The notes: a model not told the origin generated them from the letters alone. Shown: positions 7,185 through 16,774, counted from the stretch's first letter. The stretch: DNA of 64,000 nucleotides from Pseudomonas sp. CFBP13508 (GCF_005233515.1 NZ_QFZZ01000004.1:568644-632643); one strand, 5' to 3'. A program made the numbers and translations.

Positions 7185-8597
7185 ATGCATATGTCCCAGA
7201 TGTCCCGGCAAGATCCGTTGATCGAGAATCATACGGTCGATTACGTCCCACTCGCGGAACGCCACGGGAAGGCCCGCGATCTGTTCACTCTTTGGTTCAG
7301 CACCAACATCGCGCCACTGCCCATCGTCACCGGCGCCATGGTGGTCCAGGTGTTCCATCTGAATCTGTTCTGGGGGCTGCTGGCGATTGCGCTGGGGCAT
7401 ATGATCGGCGGCGTGGTGATTGCGCTGGCCTCGGCGCAGGGTCCGCGCATGGGCATTCCGCAAATGGTCCAGAGTCGCGGTCAGTTCGGTCGTTATGGCG
7501 CACTGCTGATCGTGTTCTTCGCGGCTCTCATCTACATCGGTTTCTTCATTTCCAACATCGTGCTAGCCGGCAAATCCATCGTCGGCATTGCGCCGTCAGT
7601 GCCAGCGCCGCTGAGCATTCTGATCGGCGCGCTGGCCGCCACCGCGATCGGTGTGATCGGCTACAACTTCATCCATACGCTCAACCGCATCGGCACCTGG
7701 GTGATGGGTGGCGCGTTGCTCGCCGGGTTCATCTATATCTTCGCCCATGAACTGCCAGCGGACTTTTTGACGCGCGGCAGTTTCAATCTGTCCGGCTGGC
7801 TGGCGACGGTGTCGCTGGGGATCATCTGGCAGATCAGCTTCTCGCCGTACGTCTCCGACTATTCGCGTTATCTGCCAGCAGACATCGGTATCGCCAAACC
7901 CTTCTGGGCGACGTATCTGGGCGCGACGCTGGGCACGATTCTGTCGTTCAGTTTTGGCGCGGTGGCAGTGCTGGCGACGCCGGAAGGCACTGAAGCGATG
8001 GCGGCCGTCAAGCAGTCCACCGGCTGGCTGGGGCCGATTCTGATGGTGCTGTTTCTGCTCAACATCATCAGCCACAACGCGCTCAATCTGTATGGCGCGG
8101 TGCTATCGATCATCACCTCGATCCAGACGTTCGCCAGCCAGTGGACGCCGAGCATCAAGGTGCGCGTGGTGCTGTCGAGCGTGATCCTGGCCGGATGCTG
8201 TGTGGTCGCCCTCGGTGCCTCGGCGGATTTCATTTCCGAATTCATAGGACTGATTCTCGCGCTGTTGCTGGTGCTGGTGCCGTGGGCGTCGATCAACCTG
8301 ATCGATTTCTATCTGATCAAGCGCGGTAACTACGACATCGCCTCGATCTTCCGCGCTGACGGTGGCATCTACGGGCGCTTCAACCTGCACGCGATCATTG
8401 CTTACTTCATCGGCATCATCGTGCAACTGCCGTTTGCCAACACCTCGCTGTACGTGGGGCCGTACGCCAATCTGGTGGAAGGTGCCGACCTGTCGTGGCT
8501 GGTTGGCCTGGTGGTGACCGTGCCGCTGTATTACTGCCTGGCGACTCGCGGTCAGGCGCAGCAGAGCAGGGCGGCCAGACTCGGCTATACCGACTGA
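7185..8597 (+). CDS. NCS1-family nucleobase/heterocycle permease
   Basis: A 470-residue polytopic inner-membrane protein with about 12 hydrophobic segments, the length and pattern of the purine/cytosine NCS1 cation symporters. Early marks are the FTLWFSTNIAPLPIVTGAMV segment in the first helix, the GMPQMV-like segment GIPQMVQSRGQFG, and the SFSPYVSDYSRYLP motif in the middle of the protein. Family members carry cytosine, uracil, purines, allantoin, hydantoins or thiamine-like rings. The start is uncertain because in-frame ATGs lie at 7185, 7191 and 7200. Operator 3 precedes the gene, so it probably imports the regulon's substrate. A terminator follows. Confidence 0.88.
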   Translation: MHMSQMSRQDPLIENHTVDYVPLAERHGKARDLFTLWFSTNIAPLPIVTGAMVVQVFHLNLFWGLLAIALGHMIGGVVIALASAQGPRMGIPQMVQSRGQFGRYGALLIVFFAALIYIGFFISNIVLAGKSIVGIAPSVPAPLSILIGALAATAIGVIGYNFIHTLNRIGTWVMGGALLAGFIYIFAHELPADFLTRGSFNLSGWLATVSLGIIWQISFSPYVSDYSRYLPADIGIAKPFWATYLGATLGTILSFSFGAVAVLATPEGTEAMAAVKQSTGWLGPILMVLFLLNIISHNALNLYGAVLSIITSIQTFASQWTPSIKVRVVLSSVILAGCCVVALGASADFISEFIGLILALLLVLVPWASINLIDFYLIKRGNYDIASIFRADGGIYGRFNLHAIIAYFIGIIVQLPFANTSLYVGPYANLVEGADLSWLVGLVVTVPLYYCLATRGQAQQSRAARLGYTD

Positions 8598-8615
8598 TCC
8601 CAACGGCAACCCGAC

Positions 8616-8644
8616 AATGCCCGGCCCAGCGCCGGGCATTTTTG
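8616..8644 (+). terminator. rho-independent terminator after the permease gene
   Basis: AATGCCCGGC, short loop, GCCGGGCATT followed by TTTGTTTG. It lies 20 bp after the permease stop codon. Confidence 0.85.
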
Positions 8645-8846
8645 TTTGCGTATTTCAGCGGTCACGGAAATTGGCCATATCGATCCCCTTTTGGCCTGCC
8701 GCCTACTGTCATCGCGCTACGCTGTCAGCAAGAATCGAAACCATAACAACAGGCTCGACCTTTTTTGCCCTTGGCTACCGTTACAGCCACTGCCGTGTAC
8801 AGAACATAAAAACCATCGATCTCACGTCGCATTCGGGGAAACAACC

Positions 8847-9947
8847 ATGGTCACGATCAAACGCATTCTGGGCGCCACCGTGTGTGGTCTGACGCTGCTG
8901 GCCGGCGCCGTCCAGGCCGAGCAGCGCGAATTGCGGGTGTACAACTGGGCGGATTACATCCTGCCGGCAGTGCCCAAGGACTTCGCCGAGCAAAGCAAGA
9001 TCAAAGTGACCTGGGACACCTTCGACACCAACGAATCCCTGGAAGCCAAACTGCTCACCGGCAACTCCGGTTACGACCTGGTGGTGCCGTCCAACCAATT
9101 CCTCGAAACCCAGATCAAGGCCGGCGTGTTCCAGAAACTCGACAAGTCGAAACTGCCGAACTGGCAGCACCAGGATCCGGCGTTGCTCAAGTTGCTCGAC
9201 GCCAACGACCCCGGCAACCAGTACGGCGTGCCGTACATGTACGGCACCGTGCTGATCGGCTTCAACCCGGCCAAGGTCAAGGCTGCCCTGGGCGAAAACG
9301 CGCCGGTGGACAGTTGGGATCTGGTGTTCAAGCCCGAGAACATGGAAAAGCTCAAGGCCTGTGGCGTGGCGATGCTCGATTCGCCGTCGGAGATCCTGCC
9401 GCTGGCCCTGCATTACCTCGGCCTCGACCCGAACAGCCAGAACCCGGCGGACTATGAAAAGGCCAAGGCCTTGATGATGAAGATTCGTCCTTACGTGACC
9501 TACTTCAACTCGGCCAAGTACATGACCGACATCGCCAACGGCGACATCTGCGTGGCGATCGGTTATTCCGGCAGCTTCTACCAGTTCGGCAATCGCGCCA
9601 AAGAGGCGGGCAACGGCGTGGTGGTCGACTGGCGTCTGCCAAAGGAGGGCGCGCCGATCTGGTTCGACACCTTCGCCATTCCGAAGAGCGCGAAGAACGT
9701 CGCCGAGGCCCACGAATTCCTCAACCACTTGCTCGACCCGAAAGTGATCGCACCGATCAGTGACTTCCTCGGTTACCCGAATGCCAACAAGGACTCGATG
9801 CCGCTGGTCAACAAGGACATCACCGACAACCCCAACCTGACCCCGAACAGCGAAGCGCTGAAAACCCTGTATGTGGTGCAACCGTTGCCGCAGAAAATGG
9901 AGCGGGTGCGCACGCGGGTGTGGACCAGTATCAAGTCCGATAAATAA
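8847..9947 (+). CDS. polyamine-type ABC transporter periplasmic binding protein (PotF/SpuD-like)
   Basis: A 366-residue protein with a signal peptide (residues 1-23, cut after VQA). The mature start ELRVYNWADYI is diagnostic of the PotD/PotF polyamine-binding family. LTGNSGYDLVVPSNQFLETQ, YGVPYMYGT and SPSEILPLALHYLG also match PotF-like proteins. The ATG at 8847 has a GGGGAA ribosome site, and longer upstream frames lack a signal sequence. No permease or ATPase gene is adjacent, so it is an orphan binding protein here. It does not carry the shared operator, so it need not belong to the neighbouring regulon. Confidence 0.88.
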   Translation: MVTIKRILGATVCGLTLLAGAVQAEQRELRVYNWADYILPAVPKDFAEQSKIKVTWDTFDTNESLEAKLLTGNSGYDLVVPSNQFLETQIKAGVFQKLDKSKLPNWQHQDPALLKLLDANDPGNQYGVPYMYGTVLIGFNPAKVKAALGENAPVDSWDLVFKPENMEKLKACGVAMLDSPSEILPLALHYLGLDPNSQNPADYEKAKALMMKIRPYVTYFNSAKYMTDIANGDICVAIGYSGSFYQFGNRAKEAGNGVVVDWRLPKEGAPIWFDTFAIPKSAKNVAEAHEFLNHLLDPKVIAPISDFLGYPNANKDSMPLVNKDITDNPNLTPNSEALKTLYVVQPLPQKMERVRTRVWTSIKSDK

Positions 9948-9964
9948 GAGCACCGCACTTCAAA

Positions 9965-10055
9965 TGTGGGAGCGAGCCTGCTCGCGAAAGCGGTGTGTCA
10001 TTCAACTCCTATGTTGAATGATCCGGCGTATTCGCGAGCAGGCTCGCTCCCACAG
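9965..10055. repeat. REP doublet (REPIN)
   Basis: TGTGGGAGCGAGCCTGCTCGCGAA and its inverted copy are about 40 bp apart. They fill the gap between the convergent binding-protein and TerC genes. Confidence 0.9.
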
Positions 10056-10070
10056 GTGGGTTGTGTTGTG

Positions 10071-11045
10071 TCATTCAGGGCGGCGTTCTGCCTCGCGGCT
10101 GGTCACCAGGCTCAACAGCACCGACCCGAGAATCACCGTCCCGACGATTGCCAGCGACCATTCCACCGGCATGTGGAACCACGGCATCAGCACCATCTTG
10201 CCGCCAATGAAAACCAGCACGATCGCCAAGCCATACTTGAGCAGGTGAAAGCGGTCAGCCATGTCTGCCAGCAGGAAGTACAACGCACGCAGGCCCATGA
10301 TCGCGAAGATGTTCGAGGTGAAGACAATGAACGGGTCGGTGGTGACGGCGAAGATCGCTGGAATGCTGTCGACGGCGAACATCAAGTCGCTGGCCTCGAT
10401 CAGCACCAGCACCAGGAACATCGGCGTCGCCCAGCGCACGCCGTTCTGCAGGATGAAAAACTTCTCGCCGTGAAAGCCACTGGTGATGCGCATATGCCCG
10501 CGAACCCAGCGCAATAACGGATTCTTTTCCAGATCCGGTTGATGATCAGCGAACACCAGCATCTTGATCCCGGTGATGATCAGGAACACACCGAATGCAT
10601 ACAGCAGCCACTCGAACTGCGACACCAGCCACACACCGGCAAAAATCATGATCGCGCGCATGACAATCGCGCCCAGCACGCCGTACAGCAGCACTCGTCG
10701 TTGCAATTCCGGCGGCACGGCGAAGTAGCTGAAGATCATCACGAAGACGAACATGTTGTCGATCGATAGCGACTGCTCGATCAGATAACCGGTGAGAAAT
10801 TCCAGGGTTTTCTGTCGGGCGATTTCACCGCCGAATTCGCCGTGCAGATACCACCAGAGCAATCCCGCGAAGCTCAGCGCCAACAGGCACCAGGCAACCA
10901 CCCAGGCCGACGCTTCCCGCACCGACACCCGGTGCGCCTTGCGCCCGCCGAAGACAAACAAGTCCAGGGCCAGCATGGCCAGAACGAAGACGATGAAGGC
11001 GCCCCACATCCAGGGTTCGCCGATGTTGATGTTCGTGGCAGGCAT
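10071..11045 (-). CDS. TerC/Alx-family integral membrane protein
   Basis: A 324-residue membrane protein with about nine helices. The paired acidic motifs of the TerC family are present: LIEQSLSIDNMFVFVMIF (about residue 90) and EASDLMFAVDSIPAIFAVT (about 205). These Asp residues are thought to bind metal in the family, and relatives export manganese or confer tellurite resistance. The length and N-terminal helix fit the Alx-like subgroup. The ATG at 11045 is preferred over an upstream in-frame ATG because GGGAGCG precedes it. No riboswitch is evident upstream, where a REP doublet occupies the space. Confidence 0.88.
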   Translation of the reverse strand: MPATNINIGEPWMWGAFIVFVLAMLALDLFVFGGRKAHRVSVREASAWVVAWCLLALSFAGLLWWYLHGEFGGEIARQKTLEFLTGYLIEQSLSIDNMFVFVMIFSYFAVPPELQRRVLLYGVLGAIVMRAIMIFAGVWLVSQFEWLLYAFGVFLIITGIKMLVFADHQPDLEKNPLLRWVRGHMRITSGFHGEKFFILQNGVRWATPMFLVLVLIEASDLMFAVDSIPAIFAVTTDPFIVFTSNIFAIMGLRALYFLLADMADRFHLLKYGLAIVLVFIGGKMVLMPWFHMPVEWSLAIVGTVILGSVLLSLVTSREAERRPE

Positions 11046-11086
11046 GGCACGCTCCCCTGTCTTTTTATTTGCAGCAAGCACCTCTC

Positions 11087-11178
11087 CTGTGGGAGCGAGC
11101 CTGCTCGCGAATGCGGTGGATCAGTGAGATGGAGGTTGCCTCACACCCCGCATTCGCGAGCAGGCTCGCTCCCACAGG
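11087..11178. repeat. REP doublet (REPIN)
   Basis: CCTGTGGGAGCGAGCCTGCTCGCGAA and its inverted copy are separated by about 40 bp, upstream of the TerC-family gene. Confidence 0.9.
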
Positions 11179-11284
11179 CATCACTGCACCCTCTCGATAA
11201 AGTCTGACGGGGCCATGCTAGCGACGGATCTGGAGCAAAGAAAAATCGTTTATTCCTGACGGACAGTTCGGCAAAAACGAAGTG

Positions 11285-12073
11285 TCAGCGGAAAAACTCT
11301 CCCGGCGTTTCGCCAAACTGCTGACGAAACGCGGCGATAAACGCCGAGGTCGAGTCGTATCCGCAGGCCAGCGCAACATCGGTCACTCGCTCGCCTTTTT
11401 CCAGCGGGGTCAGGGCGCCAAGCAAGCGCAGGCGTTGACGCCAGGCGCGGAAGGTCAGGCCGGTGTCGCGCAAAAACAGGCGGGTCAGAGTCTTTTCGGT
11501 GATGCCGAATTTTTCGCTCCAGTGGCTCAGGGTGGTCTGCTGTTCCGGGTGTTGTTCCAGGCTCTGGTAGATCTGCTTCAGGCGAGCGTCCTGCGGCAGC
11601 GGCAGCATCAGGTCGATGGTCGGCGCGTCGCCGAGTTGATCAAGGATGACCTGGGCTAGGCGTCCGTCAGGGCCGTTCTCGTCATAGTCGACCGGGACCT
11701 GACTGAAGGCGCGGATCAACTCCCTGAGCAGATCGCTGACGCCCAGCACATGGCAATGCCCGGCGGCCCAACCGGTGACGCTGCTGTCGATGTACAGGCT
11801 GCGCATTTCCGTATGCGGTGCGCTGAACACCCGGTGCGGCACGCCGGCCGGGATCCACACCGCACGCTCCGGCGGCGCGACGAATCGGCCGGCGCTGGTC
11901 TGCACTTCGAGCACGCCCTGAATCGCGTAGGACAACTGCACCCACGGATGACTGTGGCGGCGGGTGAGGGCGCGATTCGGCAGCGATTCGGTGCGTCCGT
12001 ACACGGGGCGCGGCAGGCTGGGCAGCCCGGGAACGCTGCGGCGAACACTCTTGGCATGTCCTTTAGGCGGCAT
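11285..12073 (-). CDS. AraC-family transcriptional regulator
   Basis: A 262-residue regulator with an N-terminal cupin sensor (RRHSHPWVQLSYAIQG at about residue 42, IPAGVPHRV at about 80) and two C-terminal helix-turn-helix units. The second unit is VTDVALACGYDSTSAFIAAFRQQFG, the AraC signature, ending close to the C-terminus. The start at 12073 (MPPKGHAKS) is chosen because upstream residues look non-coding. The gene is divergent from the BASS transporter with about 70 bp between starts and probably controls it. The inducer is unknown. Confidence 0.85.
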   Translation of the reverse strand: MPPKGHAKSVRRSVPGLPSLPRPVYGRTESLPNRALTRRHSHPWVQLSYAIQGVLEVQTSAGRFVAPPERAVWIPAGVPHRVFSAPHTEMRSLYIDSSVTGWAAGHCHVLGVSDLLRELIRAFSQVPVDYDENGPDGRLAQVILDQLGDAPTIDLMLPLPQDARLKQIYQSLEQHPEQQTTLSHWSEKFGITEKTLTRLFLRDTGLTFRAWRQRLRLLGALTPLEKGERVTDVALACGYDSTSAFIAAFRQQFGETPGEFFR

Positions 12074-12146
12074 CTTGCGGCTCTTCGGCGTTAGTCGGTA
12101 ATTGCCAGTCACGTTAGAGTCGTCCGCACGTACTGGCAACCTCCGG

Positions 12147-13154
12147 ATGAATCTTATGACGCGCCCACGTTTTTTGCCCGATAACTTCACCCTGACCTTG
12201 ATCGGCGTCGTCTTGCTGGCGAGCTTTCTGCCCGCCAGCGGCCAGGTCGCGGTCGGCTTCGGCTGGCTGACCAACATGGCCATCGCCCTGCTGTTTTTCC
12301 TGCACGGCGCCAAGCTGTCGCGAGAATCGATCATCGCCGGCGCCGGCCACTGGCGTTTGCATCTGCTGGTGTTTGGCCTGACCTTCGTATTGTTCCCGAT
12401 CCTCGGTCTGGCGCTGAAGCCATTGTTGTCACCGCTGATAGGCGATCAGCTGTACATGGGCATGCTCTATCTGTGCGCGTTGCCGGCCACTGTGCAGTCG
12501 GCGATTGCCTTCACTTCGCTGGCGCGGGGCAATATTCCGGCGGCGATCTGCAGTGCGGCGGCTTCAAGCCTGTTCGGGATTTTTCTCACGCCGCTGCTGG
12601 TGACGCTGCTGCTCAACGTTCACGGTGACGGCGGTTCGACCCTCGATGCCATCGTCAAGATCAGTGTGCAATTGCTCCTGCCATTTATTGCCGGGCAGAT
12701 CGCCCGGCGCTGGATCGGCGCGTGGGTAGGGCGCAACAAGAACTGGCTGAAATTCGTTGATCAGGGTTCGATTCTACTGGTGGTGTACGGCGCATTCAGC
12801 GAAGCGGTCAACGAGGGCATCTGGCAGCAGATTCCGTTGTTCGAGTTGCTCGGTCTGGTACTGGTCTGTTGCATCCTGCTGACGTTGGTTCTGGTGGCAT
12901 CAATTCTGTTGAGCAAAGCGTTCGGCTTCAACCAGGAAGACCGCATCACCATTCTGTTCTGCGGCTCGAAAAAGAGCCTGGCCACCGGCGTGCCGATGGC
13001 GCAGGTACTGTTTGCCGGCAGCACTATCGGCGTGCTGATTCTGCCGCTGATGCTGTTTCACCAGATTCAGCTAATGGTCTGCGCGGTGTTGGCGCAGCGT
13101 TATGCGCGCCGGCCGGAGTCGGTGCCGGAGCTGATGGCGCAGGTTGACCCTTAG
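12147..13154 (+). CDS. bile acid:sodium symporter (BASS) family transporter
   Basis: A 335-residue protein with nine to ten membrane segments. The motifs ALPATVQSAIAFTSLARGN (about residue 125) and the late FCGSKKSLATGVPMAQVLF (about 275) are conserved in the short bacterial branch (YfeH-like). These proteins move organic anions with sodium, and the actual substrate is unknown. The divergent AraC regulator probably controls the gene. A degenerate relative of its 3' part lies at 20236-20514. The start at ATG 12147 follows a weak purine run, and ATG 12156 is an alternative. Confidence 0.88.
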   Translation: MNLMTRPRFLPDNFTLTLIGVVLLASFLPASGQVAVGFGWLTNMAIALLFFLHGAKLSRESIIAGAGHWRLHLLVFGLTFVLFPILGLALKPLLSPLIGDQLYMGMLYLCALPATVQSAIAFTSLARGNIPAAICSAAASSLFGIFLTPLLVTLLLNVHGDGGSTLDAIVKISVQLLLPFIAGQIARRWIGAWVGRNKNWLKFVDQGSILLVVYGAFSEAVNEGIWQQIPLFELLGLVLVCCILLTLVLVASILLSKAFGFNQEDRITILFCGSKKSLATGVPMAQVLFAGSTIGVLILPLMLFHQIQLMVCAVLAQRYARRPESVPELMAQVDP

Positions 13155-13579
13155 TCCAGAGCACATGTGTGGACATAACGAATCGAAGCATCGCAGCTCC
13201 AGCGGCTACCGAGGTGAGGTTGTTCACGGAAGTGATGCAACGGTCTTATCGTGTTTAATTCATTTTTATCAATTAGTTAGTGATTGCCAGGTTTGAGAGC
13301 AAGCATTTTGTCCGTGAAAAACGTTCAAAAATATTCTTGTTTTGGGGTTGCCATGCCGCAGTCGGCTGTTTAGGATCCAATCTTCGCAAGCATGGATACC
13401 GGGCATGAAGCTTGGTACTACGAGAGTTATAAGGACATCGTCTTCGCAGACATCAACCTATAGTGGTCAGTCGCAGACTCAGCGATTATCGACTGCCGAG
13501 TGTCGATACTTTTTGCAATATTGGTACTTCGCGACCGCGCGCCTGTATGTGAATAGGATTTACGTAAAGGACTCTACGT
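13155..13579. other. AT-rich intergenic region upstream of the homospermidine-synthase-like operon
   Basis: These 425 bases have visibly lower G+C than the flanks. A 92-codon frame (13342-13620) runs through it but has no coding character and overlaps the next gene out of phase. The stretch before 13580 should hold the operon promoter, and I see no convincing operator. The change in composition marks the left border of a probably acquired segment. Confidence 0.6.
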
Positions 13580-14917
13580 ATGCAAACTATAAGTCGGATT
13601 GTCATTGTCGGATTTGGTAGCATTGCCCAGGCCTTGCTGCCCCTGATTAATGAACGTTTTCAGGTCGATGTTGTAATCTTTGATAAAGATCTGGACGTCT
13701 CCAAACAGGCCATTGCGCAAGAATATTCAGCGACTTTGATAAAGAAACTGATTACCCCGCATAACTTTGAAGAGGTTATAGGGCCTTTTCTGAATGACCA
13801 GGTTTTTTTGTTGAATCTGGCTGTTTCGGTCTCCACTCAATCATTGATAATGTTGGCTCAGAGGCACGATGCACTGTATTTGGATACTTGCATCGAACCT
13901 TGGGAATACACAGCCGAAGTCGAATCAGGCCTGACCAGCAATTTTGCTTTGCGGGAGGGTCTCAAGCGTTTTACAAAACAGCAACGCCCTGATGGTGCAA
14001 CGGCTGTTGTCGCTCACGGTGCCAATCCGGGATTCATTTCCGTGTTGCTGAAAAAAGCATTGACGCAAATGGCCGCGGTCAATGACGTTGCTTATAAAAC
14101 CGGGGATCGCGAAGATTGGGCTGAACTGGCCGAGCGCTTGGGTATCAGGGTCATCCAGATATCCGAGCGCGATACTCAAGTCTGCGGAGATCAGCGTCCG
14201 GAACAGCACTTCATGTGCACTTGGTCGGTGGACGGTTTGATTACCGAATGCCTGCAGCCAGCAGAACTGGGCTGGGGCAGTCATGAGGTCAGATTGCCTG
14301 AAGCGGCGATTCGCAACGATTACGCGATAGCCATGAGTGAGCAAGGGCGTGAGGTCAGAGTCAGAAGCTGGTCTCCGAACTATCTGGACTTTTCCGGTTA
14401 CCTGTTGACCCACAATGAGTCGCTGTCGATTGCCGAATATCTGACCGTAGGCGATGGCGATAACCCCCGCTATCGCCCTACCGTTTATTACGCATACCAC
14501 CCCTGTGACCAGGCCGTGGCTTCAATGTCCCTGCTGGACAATGGAAATGAACAGCGGGTGTTAACCAAGGAGGTATTAAAAGACGGCATTGTTTCCGGTA
14601 TCGATGAACTGGGCGTGTTTCTGATCAGTGACAAGTATCCGTCAGTGTGGATGGGCTCGAATCTGTCCATTGGCAAGGCACGCAAGATGGCCAAATACAA
14701 CAGCGCTACGAGTCTGCAGGTGGTGTCCAGTATTGTCGCTGGAATGGCGTGGGCGCAGGCCAATCCTCGGGCCGGAATTCTGGAAAGTGAATATCTGGAC
14801 TGGGAGTTCATCTACGGAATCGTTGAAAAGTACTGGCAGCCGATTGTTTTTCAGCAGACCGAATGGCGACCGGATGCCGCCACTGATGCACTTTTGTTTG
14901 GCAATTTTCTGGTCTGA
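13580..14917 (+). CDS. homospermidine-synthase-like NAD(P)-dependent enzyme
   Basis: A 445-residue enzyme of the saccharopine dehydrogenase-like superfamily. The N-terminal IVIVGFGSIAQALLPLI is a Rossmann dinucleotide site. YLDTCIEPWEYTAE (~100) and VVAHGANPGFISVLLKKAL (~145) match bacterial homospermidine synthases, which join two aminobutyl units from putrescine or spermidine through NAD-dependent imine chemistry. The length is slightly below the usual ~470. It is the first gene of a five-gene operon with two diiron proteins and a rubredoxin, an unusual context that suggests homospermidine or a related imine or amine is further oxidised. The exact product is not determined by sequence. Confidence 0.8.
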   Translation: MQTISRIVIVGFGSIAQALLPLINERFQVDVVIFDKDLDVSKQAIAQEYSATLIKKLITPHNFEEVIGPFLNDQVFLLNLAVSVSTQSLIMLAQRHDALYLDTCIEPWEYTAEVESGLTSNFALREGLKRFTKQQRPDGATAVVAHGANPGFISVLLKKALTQMAAVNDVAYKTGDREDWAELAERLGIRVIQISERDTQVCGDQRPEQHFMCTWSVDGLITECLQPAELGWGSHEVRLPEAAIRNDYAIAMSEQGREVRVRSWSPNYLDFSGYLLTHNESLSIAEYLTVGDGDNPRYRPTVYYAYHPCDQAVASMSLLDNGNEQRVLTKEVLKDGIVSGIDELGVFLISDKYPSVWMGSNLSIGKARKMAKYNSATSLQVVSSIVAGMAWAQANPRAGILESEYLDWEFIYGIVEKYWQPIVFQQTEWRPDAATDALLFGNFLV

Positions 14918-14958
14918 GTGTTTTCCAGGTTCTTGTTCAATCTATCAAGGAAGAATGT

Positions 14959-15681
14959 ATGTCGATGGCAACCGGCGCGATCACGCGCACCACTCCCGAT
15001 GCTTCCGCAGTCTTGTCTGGTTTCAGCTTTCCCGCAGTGGAACTGAACGAGTCGGAGCGCGAGGAATGGAGGGAGATATTTTTCGATTCGGTAATCACAG
15101 AATATGACGCGCGCCGGTTGTACTGGTATCTGGAAGGTAATTATCCAGAGGTCTTCAAATCCCTCGAAGACGTGCTCAATCCTTGGTTGAAAGATGAAAT
15201 TGACCATGCCTACGGTTTTGCGCTTATTTATGCTTCGTATTCGGCTATTCCTTTTGATGAAGTTTCACTGAGTGTTGAGCTGCGCAAGCCGGACTTCAGC
15301 ATTGTCGATAACATTGCGGCTGATCCGCTAAAGCTGTTGGTGACTCTTGCTTATGACGAGATCATCACGACGCACGTTTATCATCGCAGCATCGCAAGCT
15401 ACGATAACTTCAATTCGGAACAGTTGTCGGCATGGATACGTAAAACCAAAAAAGACGAAGTAACGCACTTCTTCGCCTTCGTAAAAAAAGCCAGGGAATT
15501 GTATCCGCGAAGAATTCAGGAAGTGCCTGCGATACTCGAGGAGATTTTTCAAATTGATTTCGAGAAGCCCAGTTACACCGGAACATTCGTTTTGGATCAT
15601 AACGCGCCGGATTTCCCGATTTCCCGGCAGGAAATCAAGGACATGATTATTCCGGCAATTGTAAAAAAATTCAGTGAATGA
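14959..15681 (+). CDS. ferritin-like diiron protein A (putative oxygenase)
   Basis: A 240-residue helical protein. It carries a complete four-helix diiron ligand set: E48 (ITEYD), E80 and H83 (KDEIDHA), E134 (AYDEII), and E167 and H170 (KDEVTHF). This is the ExxH-twice pattern of ferritin-like oxygenases and oxidases such as AurF or rubrerythrin-type proteins. The C-terminal motif YTGTFVLDHNAPDF recurs in the next gene. I do not recognise a named family. An AAGGAAGAA ribosome site precedes the ATG. It is encoded between a homospermidine-synthase-like enzyme and its paralogue, with a rubredoxin downstream as plausible electron donor. Oxidation of a polyamine-derived substrate is an inference. 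Confidence 0.7.
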   Translation: MSMATGAITRTTPDASAVLSGFSFPAVELNESEREEWREIFFDSVITEYDARRLYWYLEGNYPEVFKSLEDVLNPWLKDEIDHAYGFALIYASYSAIPFDEVSLSVELRKPDFSIVDNIAADPLKLLVTLAYDEIITTHVYHRSIASYDNFNSEQLSAWIRKTKKDEVTHFFAFVKKARELYPRRIQEVPAILEEIFQIDFEKPSYTGTFVLDHNAPDFPISRQEIKDMIIPAIVKKFSE

Positions 15682-15707
15682 CTGCATGAAATCGGGAGAG
15701 AAATAGC

Positions 15708-16421
15708 ATGGAAGCGGCTTTCTTGAAAAAGCGTAACTGGAGTTCAAGGGCTATTTTCGAAGATGTCGCTACCAGTGGATGGATCAATCCTGGCATCGAT
15801 CAGTCTTTTAAGGCGTTTTTTATGGCCGATCTTGTGTCTGAATACGACTCTGTGAATCTCTATAATTTTTTGTACACCCGGCGTAGAGAATTTTCCCCTT
15901 ATTTCGTTCAGTACCTGGATTTCTGGTATGCCGATGAGCGCAATCACGCGGACGGATTCTTCGAGCTGAACCGGCTGGTCTTTGGCGCTGACGAACGTGA
16001 ACTCATCAATTACCTGAAAGGTCGTGTTGGCGATTTCACAGGGCTTGAAGACATACTTGCCAGTGAATTCAATCTGCTCCTGTTATTCGCTTACGACGAA
16101 TACGTTTCGGTGAAAACGTACAAGAAAGACACCTTTTACCAGGACTTCGGCCATCCCGGATTCAACTTGTGGATCAAGAACCTGATCGCCGACGAAGCCA
16201 TTCATTTTGGCAATGCGATAAAAATTTTAAAGACCTTTCACGCCGATAAGCTTGATCGGGCGGAGAGCATACTGCGAAAAATTGGTGGCTTTGAAGGTGC
16301 AGAGTACAAAAACACGTTTCTGTTTGACCACGATGGCCCACATTTTCAGTTGGACAGCGACGAAGTAGGCGAAATTGTTATCAATGAAATCCTGTCAATC
16401 CTGCAGAAGAGATCTTTGTGA
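15708..16421 (+). CDS. ferritin-like diiron protein B (paralogue of A)
   Basis: A 237-residue protein with the same layout as its neighbour: E45 (LVSEYD), E77 and H80 (ADERNHA), E131 (AYDEYV), and E163 and H166 (ADEAIHF). All six diiron ligands are therefore present. The C-terminal YKNTFLFDHDGPHF corresponds to the motif in protein A. Overall similarity outside the motifs is low by eye, so this is an old duplication and the pair may form a heterodimer or act in sequence. A GGGAGAGAA ribosome site lies just upstream, and the stop overlaps the GTG start of the next gene. Confidence 0.7.
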   Translation: MEAAFLKKRNWSSRAIFEDVATSGWINPGIDQSFKAFFMADLVSEYDSVNLYNFLYTRRREFSPYFVQYLDFWYADERNHADGFFELNRLVFGADERELINYLKGRVGDFTGLEDILASEFNLLLLFAYDEYVSVKTYKKDTFYQDFGHPGFNLWIKNLIADEAIHFGNAIKILKTFHADKLDRAESILRKIGGFEGAEYKNTFLFDHDGPHFQLDSDEVGEIVINEILSILQKRSL

Positions 16422-16774
16422 AAAAAGAACATTACATAATCATCGCTCTTTTGCTGATGGTCTTTGGCGAGATACTGACAATCTACAGTGAGGTCTACGC
16501 CTCCAAGCTTCCGGGCAAGGTCTTGGAAACCCCCGGCATGTTCATCAAACCGATGTTCTTGATATGCATAGCCGGGATCAGTTTGGTTCTGGCTTATTGG
16601 CTCGGCTATCAAGGTACCGGGAATATCTGGGTGGTAACGGTCGCTTCATTGACGTTGTTGCTGGTGCTGGAGCCTATTGTGATCTACGCCATGCTCCGCG
16701 AGTTGCCGCAACGCGGCGCATTGATTGGCTTCATCCTTGGCGCTGCCGGCCTGATTTCAACCGTCGCACTTTAA
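16418..16774 (+). CDS. small four-helix integral membrane protein
   Basis: A GTG start overlaps the preceding stop (GTGA), so translation is coupled to diiron protein B. The 118 residues contain four predicted membrane helices (about 6-25, 44-64, 70-92 and 97-117). No family is recognised. Possible roles are membrane anchor, exporter or electron-transfer partner for the soluble oxygenases, all inferred from context only. The encoded sequence is short, clean and well spaced, so I regard it as a real gene. Confidence 0.65.
   Translation: MKKEHYIIIALLLMVFGEILTIYSEVYASKLPGKVLETPGMFIKPMFLICIAGISLVLAYWLGYQGTGNIWVVTVASLTLLLVLEPIVIYAMLRELPQRGALIGFILGAAGLISTVAL

Noticed and set aside
13342..13620. 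92-codon plus-strand frame before the homospermidine-synthase-like gene
   Set aside because: No ribosome site, no coding-like composition, and it overlaps the real gene in a different phase.
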